A program made the position numbers and the translations under genes. Positions 55,610-64,000 of a stretch of 64,000 nucleotides of DNA are shown here, piece after piece; within the stretch, counting starts at the first letter, position 1, and every line of letters starts with the position of its first letter. This DNA comes from Pseudogemmobacter faecipullorum (lineage in GTDB: Bacteria > Pseudomonadota > Alphaproteobacteria > Rhodobacterales > Rhodobacteraceae). The stretch lies in the NCBI RefSeq assembly GCF_020539525.1, contig NZ_JACDXX010000020.1, positions 1 through 64,000 of the forward strand. The letters are read 5' to 3'. A model generated the notes under the pieces. It worked only from the letters and a program-made list of their open reading frames with translations, searched no databases and was not told the DNA's origin.

Positions 55610-55894
55610 ATGACCACCGAAACCAAAGAAGCCGTCGCCACCTGCGAGACCTGCCGCGCCCCGATCTATGAGGGTGAGCAGGTTTGCACTTTCTACGCTG
55701 ACGTGAGCTTCTGCGTCGCCCATGCAGTGAAGCGCTCGGACGAGCTGCAGATGCTCAACGAGACGGTAAGGGGCTGGCATTCCCCATATGAGAACAGGGA
55801 TTATGACGAGGCGGATCTGCTGCAGCGCGTGGCCGAGCTGGAGCTGCAAATCGCGCGCGAAGGCGACGGCCCGGCCGCGCTGGTGACGGCATGA
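55610..55894 (+). CDS. Zinc-ribbon early protein
   Basis: 94 residues from the ATG at 55610 with GGAGG 6 nt upstream. CETCRAPIYEGEQVC and SFCVAH form a probable zinc site; a coiled helix (LLQRVAELELQIAREG) follows. Coupled to the next gene by ATGA. Confidence 0.65.
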   Translation: MTTETKEAVATCETCRAPIYEGEQVCTFYADVSFCVAHAVKRSDELQMLNETVRGWHSPYENRDYDEADLLQRVAELELQIAREGDGPAALVTA

Positions 55895-56208
55895 CGGGCC
55901 GCATGGATGCCGAGGCGCTGCGGGCGCTGGTCGATGCGACCGATCCCTGCGTCTTCTGCGACGGGCGTGGCCATGAAATGTGCGGCTACGCGGATGCAGA
56001 ATGCACCTGCGGCAGCGAGACGGAAGATTGCAAATTCTGCGACGGCAAGGGGGCCGTGGTCAGCAGCGCTGCGACATTGAAGCTGGAAAAGGCATCGCGG
56101 GCCCTCGCCGCCGAGGTGCTGGAGCTGCGCGCCGCGCTGACCCGTATTTCCCGCACCATCATCGTTTCAGAGTGCCAGCAGATCGCGCGGGAGGCGCTGG
56201 GGGAATGA
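55891..56208 (+). CDS. DnaJ-type zinc-finger protein
   Basis: 105 residues. CVFCDGRGHEMC, then CTCGSETEDCKFCDGKG, resembles the CxxCxGxG repeats of DnaJ zinc fingers. The remainder is helical (KLEKASRALAAEVLELRAAL). No J-domain. Coupled to the methyltransferase gene by ATGA. Confidence 0.7.
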   Translation: MTGRMDAEALRALVDATDPCVFCDGRGHEMCGYADAECTCGSETEDCKFCDGKGAVVSSAATLKLEKASRALAAEVLELRAALTRISRTIIVSECQQIAREALGE

Positions 56209-56840
56209 CCGGGCAAAACCGAAGCGCGGCCGTCATGCAGCAGCGTTCAGAGCCGCACGACAGCCTGGACGATTTCCCGACGCCCCCCTGGGCAACGCGA
56301 GCGCTGCTGGAGCTTTTAGCTGCGCGCGGCTGGATCGGCCCGGATCAGACCGTAAGAGAACCCTGTGCGAACCGTGGCCACATGGTCCGCCCGCTGGCCG
56401 AGTTCTTCGGCGCGGTAGATGCGTCAGATATCCACGATTACGGGGCTGGCTATCCGACCTTCGACTATGTGGGCATGGAGGTGCCGGAGGCGGTCGATTG
56501 GACCTTCGCGAATCCGCCGTTCAAGTTGGCCGAGAGGTTCATCCAGCGCGCCCTGCTGACCAGCCGCGTAGGTTGCGCCGTCATTGTCCGGTCTGCCTTC
56601 TCAGAAGGCGTGGGCAGATACACCGACCTGTTCAGTAAGACGCCGCCATCCATCGAGCTGCAATTTTCCGAGCGGGTGGTGATGCACAAAGGCAAGCTAT
56701 CGGCCAAGGGCAGCACAGCCACGGCCTATTGCTGGATGGTCTGGAAGCACGGCCACAATCTGCCTCCGGAAAAGGGATGGATTGGGCCATGCCGGAAGCG
56801 GCTCGAGCGGACCGACGATTATGAGATGGAGGGAGGGTGA
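56205..56840 (+). CDS. DNA adenine methyltransferase (orphan, phage-type)
   Basis: 211 residues. The opening DDFPTPPWATRALLELL is typical of phage-encoded methyltransferases. A SAM-binding motif I-like REPCANRGHM is at 51-60 and the catalytic NPPF at 103-106 (WTFANPPFKLAERF). The target base is most likely adenine-N6. No restriction endonuclease is adjacent, so it could protect phage DNA or mark it. The C terminus ends with GG then a Gly-rich stop. Confidence 0.85.
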   Translation: MTGQNRSAAVMQQRSEPHDSLDDFPTPPWATRALLELLAARGWIGPDQTVREPCANRGHMVRPLAEFFGAVDASDIHDYGAGYPTFDYVGMEVPEAVDWTFANPPFKLAERFIQRALLTSRVGCAVIVRSAFSEGVGRYTDLFSKTPPSIELQFSERVVMHKGKLSAKGSTATAYCWMVWKHGHNLPPEKGWIGPCRKRLERTDDYEMEGG

Positions 56841-56842
56841 AG

Positions 56843-57043
56843 ATGGGAAAGCGCCCAGACCTTACTGAGGCGGCTATTCGGCGACGCATCAAGGCCGGTC
56901 GAGCTGAAGACCCGCGCGCGGTGGTGGAAATTGTGCAAGATGGAATCACCACCAGATATCTGCCCGAGCCCGTAGAGGCTCCCGCAACACCCTATGACCA
57001 GTGGAGATCCAAGCGCGATGCGCGTCATGCTCAAGGGCATTAA
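56843..57043 (+). CDS. Small basic protein upstream of integrase (possible excisionase)
   Basis: 66 residues from the ATG at 56843 (GGGAGG 6 nt upstream): MGKRPDLTEAAIRRRIKAGR and more, basic with a helix-turn-like first part. It overlaps the integrase by 26 bp. Position and charge suggest a recombination directionality factor, but no Xis family was recognised. Confidence 0.55.
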   Translation: MGKRPDLTEAAIRRRIKAGRAEDPRAVVEIVQDGITTRYLPEPVEAPATPYDQWRSKRDARHAQGH

Positions 57044-58046
57044 CCGTCTGACTAAACGGCTCGCCAGCGGTGAGCGCGTGACTTATTTCTATGCGTGGAA
57101 GGGCGGCCCCCGGCTCACTGGTGAGCCGGGCAGCGCAGAGTTCATCGCGTCATACCAGGAGGCCCACCGGCAGAAGGCGCAGGCCCCCGCTGGCACAATC
57201 CAGAGTTTGCTGAACCAGTATCAGGAAACGACGAAATGGACTGACCTCGCTGAGCGCACGAGGAAAGATTACGTCAAACATATTCGCCTGATCGAGCGCG
57301 AGTTCGGGGATTTCCCTTTGCCCGCATTGACCGACCGCCGCACCCGCGCTGACTTTCTTGCCTGGCGCGACCAGATGGCCGTGAAATCGCGGCGGCAGGC
57401 CGACTACACCTTTGCCACGTTCGCGTCGATCCTCGCATGGGCCTATGATCGCGGCCTCACGCTAGCGAACCCCTGTGAGAAGCCCGGGAAGGTCTATCGA
57501 AGCGGGCGCGCAGAAAATGTGTGGACAGATGCCGATGAGGCAGCTTTCAAAGCATCAGCTCCGCCGCGCCTGTGGCTGGCTTACATGCTGGCAGTCTGGA
57601 CCGGCCAAAGGCAGGGAGACCTGCTGGGGCTCACGTGGAGCGCTTATGACGGAACCCACATCAGACTGCGACAAAACAAGACCGGCCGCCGCGTGGTGAT
57701 ACCGGTCGGCGCGCCTCTGAAGGTGCTACTGGACGCCACGCCAAAAGCAGCCGTCACCATCCTGACCACAATCACCGGCACCAGCTGGACCAGTATGGGA
57801 TTCAGCGCCTCGTGGCGAAAGGCCGTAGCTGCCTCACAGGTGACCGGCCTGACATTTCACGATCTACGGGGGACCGCCGTGACCAGACTGGCCATAGCTG
57901 GGTGCTCCGAGGCAGAGATCGGAACCATCACCGGGCACAGCCTGCGGGACGTGGGCGCCATACTGGACGCGCACTATCTGAGCCGGGATTCACGGATGGC
58001 GGACAGTGCAATTCGCAAGCTGGAAGCGCATAAATCGCGAACATAG
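57018..58046 (+). CDS. int: Tyrosine-type site-specific integrase
   Basis: 342 residues from the ATG at 57018. The N-terminal part has an SAM-like core-binding region (RTRKDYVKHIRLIEREFGDF). The catalytic set is complete: Arg198 (WTGQRQGDLLGL), Lys221, His281 and Arg284 (FHDLRGTAV), His307 (TGHSL), Tyr320 (AHYLS). It performs integration into tRNA-Trp. It ends 67 bp before attR and is the last gene of the early operon, convergent with the tRNA. Confidence 0.95.
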   Translation: MRVMLKGINRLTKRLASGERVTYFYAWKGGPRLTGEPGSAEFIASYQEAHRQKAQAPAGTIQSLLNQYQETTKWTDLAERTRKDYVKHIRLIEREFGDFPLPALTDRRTRADFLAWRDQMAVKSRRQADYTFATFASILAWAYDRGLTLANPCEKPGKVYRSGRAENVWTDADEAAFKASAPPRLWLAYMLAVWTGQRQGDLLGLTWSAYDGTHIRLRQNKTGRRVVIPVGAPLKVLLDATPKAAVTILTTITGTSWTSMGFSASWRKAVAASQVTGLTFHDLRGTAVTRLAIAGCSEAEIGTITGHSLRDVGAILDAHYLSRDSRMADSAIRKLEAHKSRT

Positions 58047-58113
58047 CTCCCAACTAATTGCCCAACTGCCCCTAACTGGTCAGCTGCAACGTTGTCTAAG
58101 CTATTGAGAAGAT

Positions 58114-58161
58114 TGGCAGGGGCAGCAGGGCTCGAACCCGCGACCTACGGTTTTGGAGACC
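58114..58161. repeat. attR: 48-bp repeat within tRNA-Trp
   Basis: Right copy of the attachment repeat; it covers the tRNA from anticodon loop to CCA end and therefore restores a functional tRNA gene after integration. Confidence 0.95.
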
Positions 58162-58189
58162 GTCGCTCTACCAGCTGAGCTATACCCCT
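58114..58189 (-). tRNA. trnW: tRNA-Trp (anticodon CCA)
   Basis: 76 nt including an encoded CCA end. The acceptor stem AGGGGTA pairs with TGCCCCT, the D-arm is GCTCAGCTGGTAGAGC, the anticodon loop CTCCAAA contains CCA and the T-arm GGTTCGAGCC is standard. The 5' half (58162-58189) is chromosomal and the 3' half is phage-derived. Promoter lies to the right in 58190-58300. The gene normally stands directly before secE. Confidence 0.97.
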
Positions 58190-58710
58190 GTCGTGCGGCC
58201 TGATTAGGGTCTCTCGCCGGGGGCGTCAAGCGGCTTTCGCCGGAAAAAACATCCCTCGCGCCAAAAGTTCACCCCGGGCCCTGCCCTGGCGGAATGCCGA
58301 GCAAAAGATAGCAGCCGGGCCAGGCAGCCCATCGCCGCATAGGGCTGTTTTCTCAACGCTTCCCTCAGCTTACCCGAACCACTCCCGGCCCTGCAGCACC
58401 TCTGCCCGCGCCGCCCGGACAGAATCATCGCCCGGGCAAGCGCCTGGCATTGCCCGGCTCCGCAGCCGGAACCACCCGCTCGGGGCGGGGTGATCCCATC
58501 CCGGAGTGAAAGACACCGCCGGCGCCTGCACCCCGCCACCCGGATCCGGGGCGCGCTCTCTGCCCAGGCCAGAACCAAAGGCCCTGTCAGCGGCCAGAAA
58601 AAATCCGCCTGAGCCACAGCTGCGGCTCAGGCGGAATCAATGGCCAGGCAAGGCCAGATCTTTGGCGGCCGGCCCTTGCCGTGCTGTTCACACCGGCAGG
58701 ACCAGCCTTA
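58190..58710. other. Gene-free chromosomal spacer to the right of tRNA-Trp
   Basis: About 520 bp, very GC-rich. It should hold the promoter of tRNA-Trp (not identified with confidence) and the terminator of the outer-membrane gene. No coding frame in it has family-like or codon-bias support. Confidence 0.7.
58597..58635 (-). terminator. Terminator after the outer-membrane barrel gene
   Basis: Minus-strand 12-bp stem TCCGCCTGAGCC / GGCTCAGGCGGA with 8-nt loop, followed by TTTTTTCT. It lies ~75 bp after the stop at 58711. Confidence 0.92.
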
Positions 58711-61700
58711 TCAGTAGGTGGCGACCAGGTTGATGAAGAAGCCCTTATCGTCCTGGACCAGATCGGTCAGATCATCGGAGAAGCGGCTGAAATTATAGCC
58801 CGCCCCCAGCATATAATGCTCGCCGATATGCTTATAGCCCGCCACCAGCAGACCGGACTGGTCCAGCTCGGCCTGCTGGGTGCCAAGATAGCGCCCCTCA
58901 ATCAGCAGATCCCAGCGATGCGGCAGGTGATAGCGCGCATTGAGCACCCCGATATAGGCATCATTATCCGACCAGCTGCCATCGCTGCCCTGGCTTTCAG
59001 AGCTGCGGCCGCCGATCTTCGCGCCGAGCGTCCAGTTCTGGGCCACTTTATAAGAGCCGTCGAGGCTGAACACATGGCTGCGCTGACGCGGGCCGCGCAG
59101 ATCGGTGCCGCCCTGCATCTGCCCATAGAGGTCGTAATAGTACTGATATTTCACCAGCACGGTCCAGCGATCATGCTCGACCGGACGCATGGCATAGCCC
59201 AGCACGATATCAGTATAATCGCGGCTGTCCTCGGAACTGCCATCCGAGCGCAGCAGATCGGCGCTGGCGATCAGGCGACGGCTGTCGTCCAGATCATAGC
59301 GCAGCCCGCCGGTCAGCAGCACCGAATTCTCGACCCCGGTCGCGCTGCCGCCCTCCTCTTCGTCCTGGCGCAGCTCGATGCGGCCCTTGACCGCGAGGCC
59401 TGCCTTATTGTCATAGCGCGTGCCCAGCGAGAAAGCGCGCCGTTCGATATCGCCCGCGCCTTTGTCATGCACCCGGCCATATTCATAACGGAAGTCATGG
59501 GTCAGCTGGCTGTGCTGCAGATATTCCACACCATAGGCGGTGCTGAGGCTGCGCTTGTCGCCAAACATATCATAGCTGGTCTCGGTCATCAGGTTCAGCT
59601 GATCCGAGATCTTGCTGCGCCCGCCGAGCACGACCTTACCGCCATCCTCGCCGCTCAGCCGGTCGCTGCTGTCGGTGTCGCGGTCTGCTTCCAGCTCATA
59701 GCCGATCCAGGCCGCGCCGCCGGCAGTCTGATAATTCAGCTGCGCCCGGCCTGCCTCACCGGCTGCCCCGTCTGAAATCTCACCGCTGGCCGACCAGCGC
59801 TCGCTGATCTGCCATTCAGCGCCAAGGCCGACACGGTCGCCGCGGGCAATATCGCCGCTCTGCGAGACGCTGCCGATGCCATAGCCATAGACCACCAGCT
59901 GCTCCGAGAGCTTATAGCGCAGCCGCAGCCCCAGATCATCGCGCGAGCCGCTGCGATCCGGGCGGTCGCTGTCGAGCCGATCCAGATGGTAATAGCCCAG
60001 CGAAATTTCCGTGTTATCGCTCAGACGGTAATCCAGCTCGGCCGAGCCTTCGGTCTTCTGATCGGCCAGATCCTCTTCATAGCGGCTGTAGCCCAGCCGC
60101 AGGCTGGCCCGGTCTGAAAGCCTGGCCTCAGCGCGATCTCGCCCATGGTCTCATCGCGATCGGTCTGGCGATCCATCGTCGAGAAGCCGGCCTCGCGGGC
60201 CTCATAGGACATGCGCAAAGCGCCTTCGAAACCAAGGCCGATCTCGGTCGCATCAAGCTGAGCATCGAGCCGGGTCGCTGCCCCCTCGCCGCCGGTGGCC
60301 GGACGCTCGGTCACGTTCATGCCGCCATCCGAAGAGAAGGTTGAGCCATAGCCCGGGCCTTCGCTCTGCGCATGTTCGAGCTGCAGATAGCTGTTCTCGC
60401 CAAGCGCCAGCCGCAGATCTGCCCCGGCCGCCGTCTGATCGGCGGTGCCGGTGCTGTCCGAGCTGCCGGTCACGCCAAGCCGCACAGTATCGCCCAGCCA
60501 GGCCTCGGCCCGGCCGCCGGTGGAATAGCCGTCCAGATCCTCGAACAGCGGCACATATTCATACTGAACGATCAGATACTGACCGTCATGATCCGGCCCG
60601 GCCACAAAGCCCGCATCCTGCACGAAGCTCGACAGCGGGCGGCGCAGCATCACCAGGCCCTGGGCGTAATTGATCTCATAATCACGGCCATGGCTCAGGG
60701 TCTGGCGGCTGATCATGCGACCGGTATCGGGATCGCGGATCTCGATCTGCACCACTTCCGAGCCGACCGAGAGATCGCGCTGCGACAGGAAATAGGACGA
60801 GCCCCCGGTGGCGCGGAACTGATCACGGCGCGCCATTTCTTCGGGCTGGGCGGCATAGAGCTCGGCGGCAAAACGGGCCTCGCCGCGCGAGGTCTGCTCC
60901 GGGCTGCGATAGACGCCCTGGATGCCGTAGAGCTGGCGCTCATTGCGCAGCAGCTCGGTCGAGGTCACCGAAGAGCGGAAATCGCCCAGCATGGCATGGC
61001 TGCCCTCGCGCTCGGCCTTCAGGTAAAGGCCGCTTGAGGTCGGCGTATCATCACGCAGCTCGCTGTCATCGCCATAGGTCGGGTAGTAGAGATTGGGATC
61101 GAGCCGCGACAGCACCGCGCGCGGATCACGTTTCGTGATATTGCGCAGCAGGTTTTCGAGGTCATCTTCCTGGGTATCGGCCGAGGCGGTGATCTCCCAG
61201 CCGCTGGCGGTATGACCATTGGCATAGCCCTGCAGACGGCCATAGCGGATGTCGCGGCCCTGCCCCAGATCCTCAAAGCCGCCGCTGCGCCGCCCGAGCG
61301 TGAGATCGGCAACGCCGGTCACGAACCAGTCGCTGGCCGGGATCTCGACCGGGCGGATGATCGTGGTGCCGCGCGCCGAGACTGCCACCTCATGATTGCC
61401 CACCGGCAGGATGCGGTTGATCACCGCCGAGCCGTCGCGGCTGGCCGAGACGGTGGTGCCCAGAGCCGAGACCCTGCTGCCCGCCATCAGATTGCGCACA
61501 TGGACCGTGACCGCCCCGCCCCTGACCGGGATCGCCCGGCTGGCGGTGGCATCGGTGCCGCCGTCTTCGGTGCTTTGCCGCGCCAGCGGCCGCCCGGCCT
61601 CGGCCGAAAGCGGCATCAGCGCCGTTTCATCATAACGGCCATTGGCATCATAGACCCGGTAGCTGTAGCTCAGCCCCTTTGCGCCCGCCGGCAGGGTGAG

Positions 61701-62192
61701 ATTGACCTGGCCATTCGGGGCCAGAGCCGCGGTCTGCACCAGGCGCTCACCCTCGCCGGCATAAAGCCGGATCTCGCCGCGGGTGACGAAGGCGGGATAG
61801 TTCATCCGGCTTTCAAACTGCACCGCCGCGCCCGAGCGCATCGCCTTTGGCGAGGTGACAAAGGCGTCAAGCCGGGGCTGTGCGCCCAGACCGTCGAAAC
61901 TGACGGTGACATCATTGCGGTCGAGCCGCAGATCGGCCCGGCGCTCTTCATCGGTATACCCGGCATCTGCACCCTGCGGACGGCCATCAAGGCTGAGCAG
62001 GAAACCCGAGGGCGGCAGCACATCCGGCGCGCGTTCACTATTGGCACCGGTGGTCTGGCGGACCGGCTCGGCGGCCGCCCCCGAAAGGGCGGCCCAGAGT
62101 GCCAGAGCGGAACTGGCAGTGACCCGGCCGGCAAATCCAAAGCCCCCCGGACGCGACCCGGCAAATTTAGTCATCTTCATCTTCACTCTCAC
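58711..62192 (-). pseudogene. Outer-membrane beta-barrel surface protein, interrupted by a one-base frameshift
   Basis: Two frames make one protein: 62192-60125 and ~60125-58711. At the + strand stretch 60121-60131 the first frame leaves the conserved sequence (...GEIAL) and runs on out of frame to a stop at 60021, while the next frame continues ARLSDRASLRLGYSRYEEDL without a break. One added base restores ~1160 residues. It starts with a signal peptide (FAGRVTASSALALWAALSGA), then Ig-like domains (~80-290), then a large barrel with many alternating strands and the C-terminal signature FINLVATY. It overlaps the DUF11 gene (GTGA). Real mutation or sequencing error cannot be told apart here. 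Confidence 0.8.
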
Positions 62193-64000
62193 TTGCCGGT
62201 CAGCGTGTAGCTGCGCTCGATCAGCAGATTGGCACGACGGCCGCTCCAGCTTTTCACCAGGATTTTCTCGACATTATCCAGTCGCTTACGCGCCAGATCA
62301 CGGCTTTCGCCCTCTCGCAGGTGATAGCCCAGATGCAAGACCAGAGGCCCCTCTCCCGGTGCTGCCGCAAAGTCGCGCAGCGCCCGGTCCAGTGCGGCCG
62401 AAGGCTCGGCCCCCGCGCCCTGGAAGGCCACCGACGACAGATCAAGCCGCACCAGTTTCGACAGGGTCGCCCCGAAGTTCATCTCGGCCGCCTTACCAGC
62501 TGTCAGCCGCAAAGTGCGCGGGTTTTCAGTGGTGACGCGGTAGCCACTCGGCAAAGACCGGGTGTCGAGCTTCAGGGTGAAGTTAGTGCCAAGGTCTTTC
62601 GGCAATTCGGCACAGGGCACCGAATACCGGCCATGCTGATCGGTGGTGATCACCGTGCCGGTCGGGGTGACCAGACGCACGCCAGGCAGACCGCGTTCGC
62701 CCTGCGGCTCTTTCGGCATATCCTCATATTTGCCGAATTTGCCGGTATAGACGTCATCATTGGTCAGCGCCGAGCGATCCAGCGGATCCTGACGGCCATT
62801 GTGATTGCGGTCATCAAACACCTTGCCGGTCACATCCGAACATTCGAACACATGGTCCGGCTCGCGCAGAACCGTGGCGGTGGCGGTGTTGGAATTGCGC
62901 TCCCCCTCAGGGGTTTCACTCCAGGTCTGGTTGGTCAGCTTGCCATAAGGCGCAAGCGCACTGACCCTGACCTTGAAGCTGACCTTCACCACCGCAAGGC
63001 GCGGGATATCGGCAATGCTCCAGGTCAGACGACGGCCCGAGACCACCGGCTCCATCGCCAGGGGCGTGCCCCCGGCAATCGTCACCACAGCCGAATCCGG
63101 CGTATAGATCAGACCCTTGGGCAGCATGTCGATGATATCGAGTGCGCGTACGAGGCCCGTCGACTGGCTGGTAAAGCTGAGCGTGTAGCTCACCGTATCG
63201 CCCAGCGAGACGCGCTCAAGATCGGCGGTCTTGGTGGCGGTGAACTCTCCGACCATGACCAGATCGACTTTGGTCTCGGAATCGCCGGACACCGGATCGC
63301 GCGAGCCTTCTTCCACCGGGGTACGGCCCGGCGGATCGGTGTCGAACGGCGGCGGATCCTTCGGCAGGTCCTCAGGGACCCAGGCCCCCTCCACTCGGGC
63401 GGTATTGATCACCTTGCCGGCATCGAGATCCTCCTGGCGCAGCGGATAGCTGCCGGTGAAGTCATGGCTCGCCCCCGGAGCCAGACTGTCGAGCGTGCCC
63501 GACCCGTCGAAGCTGAAGCCCGGCAGGGCATCGGTTACGTCAATCTCCTGCACCGTCACCAGGCCGATATTCTCAACCGTCAGCGTGTAATAGATGCGCT
63601 GGCCGATCTCGGGCGGCGTGGTCAGATCACGATCATCGGCCACTTTGGTCAGCTGCAGCAGCGGCGTGCCCGGCACGGCAGTGATCGCCTCGGCCTCGGC
63701 CGGCAGCGGCGGCTCGATCAGCGGATTATCCGTATCGGGCACCGCATTGGCATTGGCCTTATTATAGACCCAGCCGCGTTCACGGTCGGCAGCCAGCAGC
63801 ACATAGGCTTCGGCCGGGGTCAGGGTATAGATCAGCGGATCCGCCCCCGGGGCCAGGGTGACATCGGCGCCGAAGCTGTGCGACCAGCTGGTCCCCAGCA
63901 GCGGATCGCGGATCACCACATCTTTCAGCGTCACCTGGCCGTCATTATAGACCGCGAAGCTGTAGCTGATTTCGTCACCCCCGGCGTCGAGCGTGCCGGA
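62189..64000 (-). CDS. DUF11-repeat cell-surface protein, C-terminal part (cut by window edge)
   Basis: At least 603 residues are visible; the frame remains open to the window end. Successive DUF11-type repeats are seen (ISYSFAVYNDGQVTLKDVVI; IYYTLTVENIGLVTVQEIDV; VSYTLSFTSQSTGLVRALDI), followed by an SdrD/SpaA-like module (GKVFDDRNHNGRQDPLDRSA) and a C-terminal domain with LVLHLGYHLREGESRDLARK that has an OmpA-like look. It probably sits at the outer membrane or is exported, and is translationally coupled to the barrel gene, which may anchor or secrete it (inference). Confidence 0.85.
   Translation of the reverse strand, partial: SGTLDAGGDEISYSFAVYNDGQVTLKDVVIRDPLLGTSWSHSFGADVTLAPGADPLIYTLTPAEAYVLLAADRERGWVYNKANANAVPDTDNPLIEPPLPAEAEAITAVPGTPLLQLTKVADDRDLTTPPEIGQRIYYTLTVENIGLVTVQEIDVTDALPGFSFDGSGTLDSLAPGASHDFTGSYPLRQEDLDAGKVINTARVEGAWVPEDLPKDPPPFDTDPPGRTPVEEGSRDPVSGDSETKVDLVMVGEFTATKTADLERVSLGDTVSYTLSFTSQSTGLVRALDIIDMLPKGLIYTPDSAVVTIAGGTPLAMEPVVSGRRLTWSIADIPRLAVVKVSFKVRVSALAPYGKLTNQTWSETPEGERNSNTATATVLREPDHVFECSDVTGKVFDDRNHNGRQDPLDRSALTNDDVYTGKFGKYEDMPKEPQGERGLPGVRLVTPTGTVITTDQHGRYSVPCAELPKDLGTNFTLKLDTRSLPSGYRVTTENPRTLRLTAGKAAEMNFGATLSKLVRLDLSSVAFQGAGAEPSAALDRALRDFAAAPGEGPLVLHLGYHLREGESRDLARKRLDNVEKILVKSWSGRRANLLIERSYTLTGK

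Larger units (their letters stand above)
17207..58161. mobile_element. Siphovirus-type prophage integrated in tRNA-Trp
   Basis: About 40.9 kb bounded by a 48-bp perfect direct repeat of the tRNA-Trp 3' end. It contains integrase, repressor and cro-like genes with operators, replication and recombination genes, terminase, portal, capsid, neck, tail tube, tape measure, tail tip, endolysin and holin-like genes, in an order typical of long non-contractile-tail phages. No tail sheath gene is seen. No essential module appears broken, so the element could be inducible (inference). The tyrosine integrase and tRNA attachment site rule out a Mu-like transposing phage. Confidence 0.95.

Overview
The window comes from a high-GC alphaproteobacterium, most likely Rhodobacterales (Rhodobacteraceae/Paracoccaceae). 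The evidence is the sequence style of RpoB, RpoC, EF-G and L10, the order of the rplKAJL-rpoBC and str operons, and similarity of phage genes to those of Rhodobacter-type phages. Species cannot be fixed from the sequence alone. It has three parts.

(1) 1-17206, core chromosome, all genes leftward. Reading in the direction of transcription: secE-nusG, rplK-rplA, rplJ-rplL, rpoB-rpoC, an EamA transporter, then the str operon rpsL-rpsG-fusA-tuf (tuf is cut by the window edge). Two clear sigma70-type promoters (upstream of rpsL and of rplJ) and three rho-independent terminators (after rpoC, after rplA, and between secE and nusG) can be read directly.

(2) 17207-58161, a complete-looking ~40.9-kb siphovirus-type prophage integrated in tRNA-Trp(CCA). 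A 48-bp direct repeat (attL 17207-17254, attR 58114-58161) is the 3' part of the tRNA gene. The intact tRNA is at the right end and the integrase lies just inside it. A switch region at 48284-48375 separates a leftward cro-like gene from a rightward S24-peptidase repressor. Five 17-bp operator-like sites lie in two places: at the cro/repressor switch and at the promoter of the rightward early operon (50605-50657). The leftward arm carries early genes (HTH, GapR-fusion, VRR-NUC nuclease, DUF1376 replication-like protein), then packaging, head, neck, tail and lysis genes ending beside attL. The rightward arm carries a repressor-linked pair including a DUF1828-type protein, then many tiny translationally coupled genes, RecT, an HU-like protein, a DNA methyltransferase and the integrase. 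A GGGAAAC slippery heptamer in exact -1 phase joins the two tail-assembly-chaperone frames. Opposite-strand accessory genes (a secreted protein at 25179-25496, small proteins at 39398 and 40264) and a cold-shock protein gene look like morons.

(3) 58190-64000, chromosome beyond the prophage. After a gene-free stretch there is a leftward pair for the cell surface: a DUF11-repeat protein (cut by the right edge) translationally coupled to a large outer-membrane beta-barrel protein gene interrupted by a one-base frameshift near 60121-60131.

Points most worth a second look: the repressor-operon module at 48978-50487, the shared operator set, the programmed frameshift, the coupled micro-genes with a GHWSGGY motif beside the spike-base gene, the GapR fusion with an internal start, and the fact that integration places secE-nusG downstream of the phage late operon.
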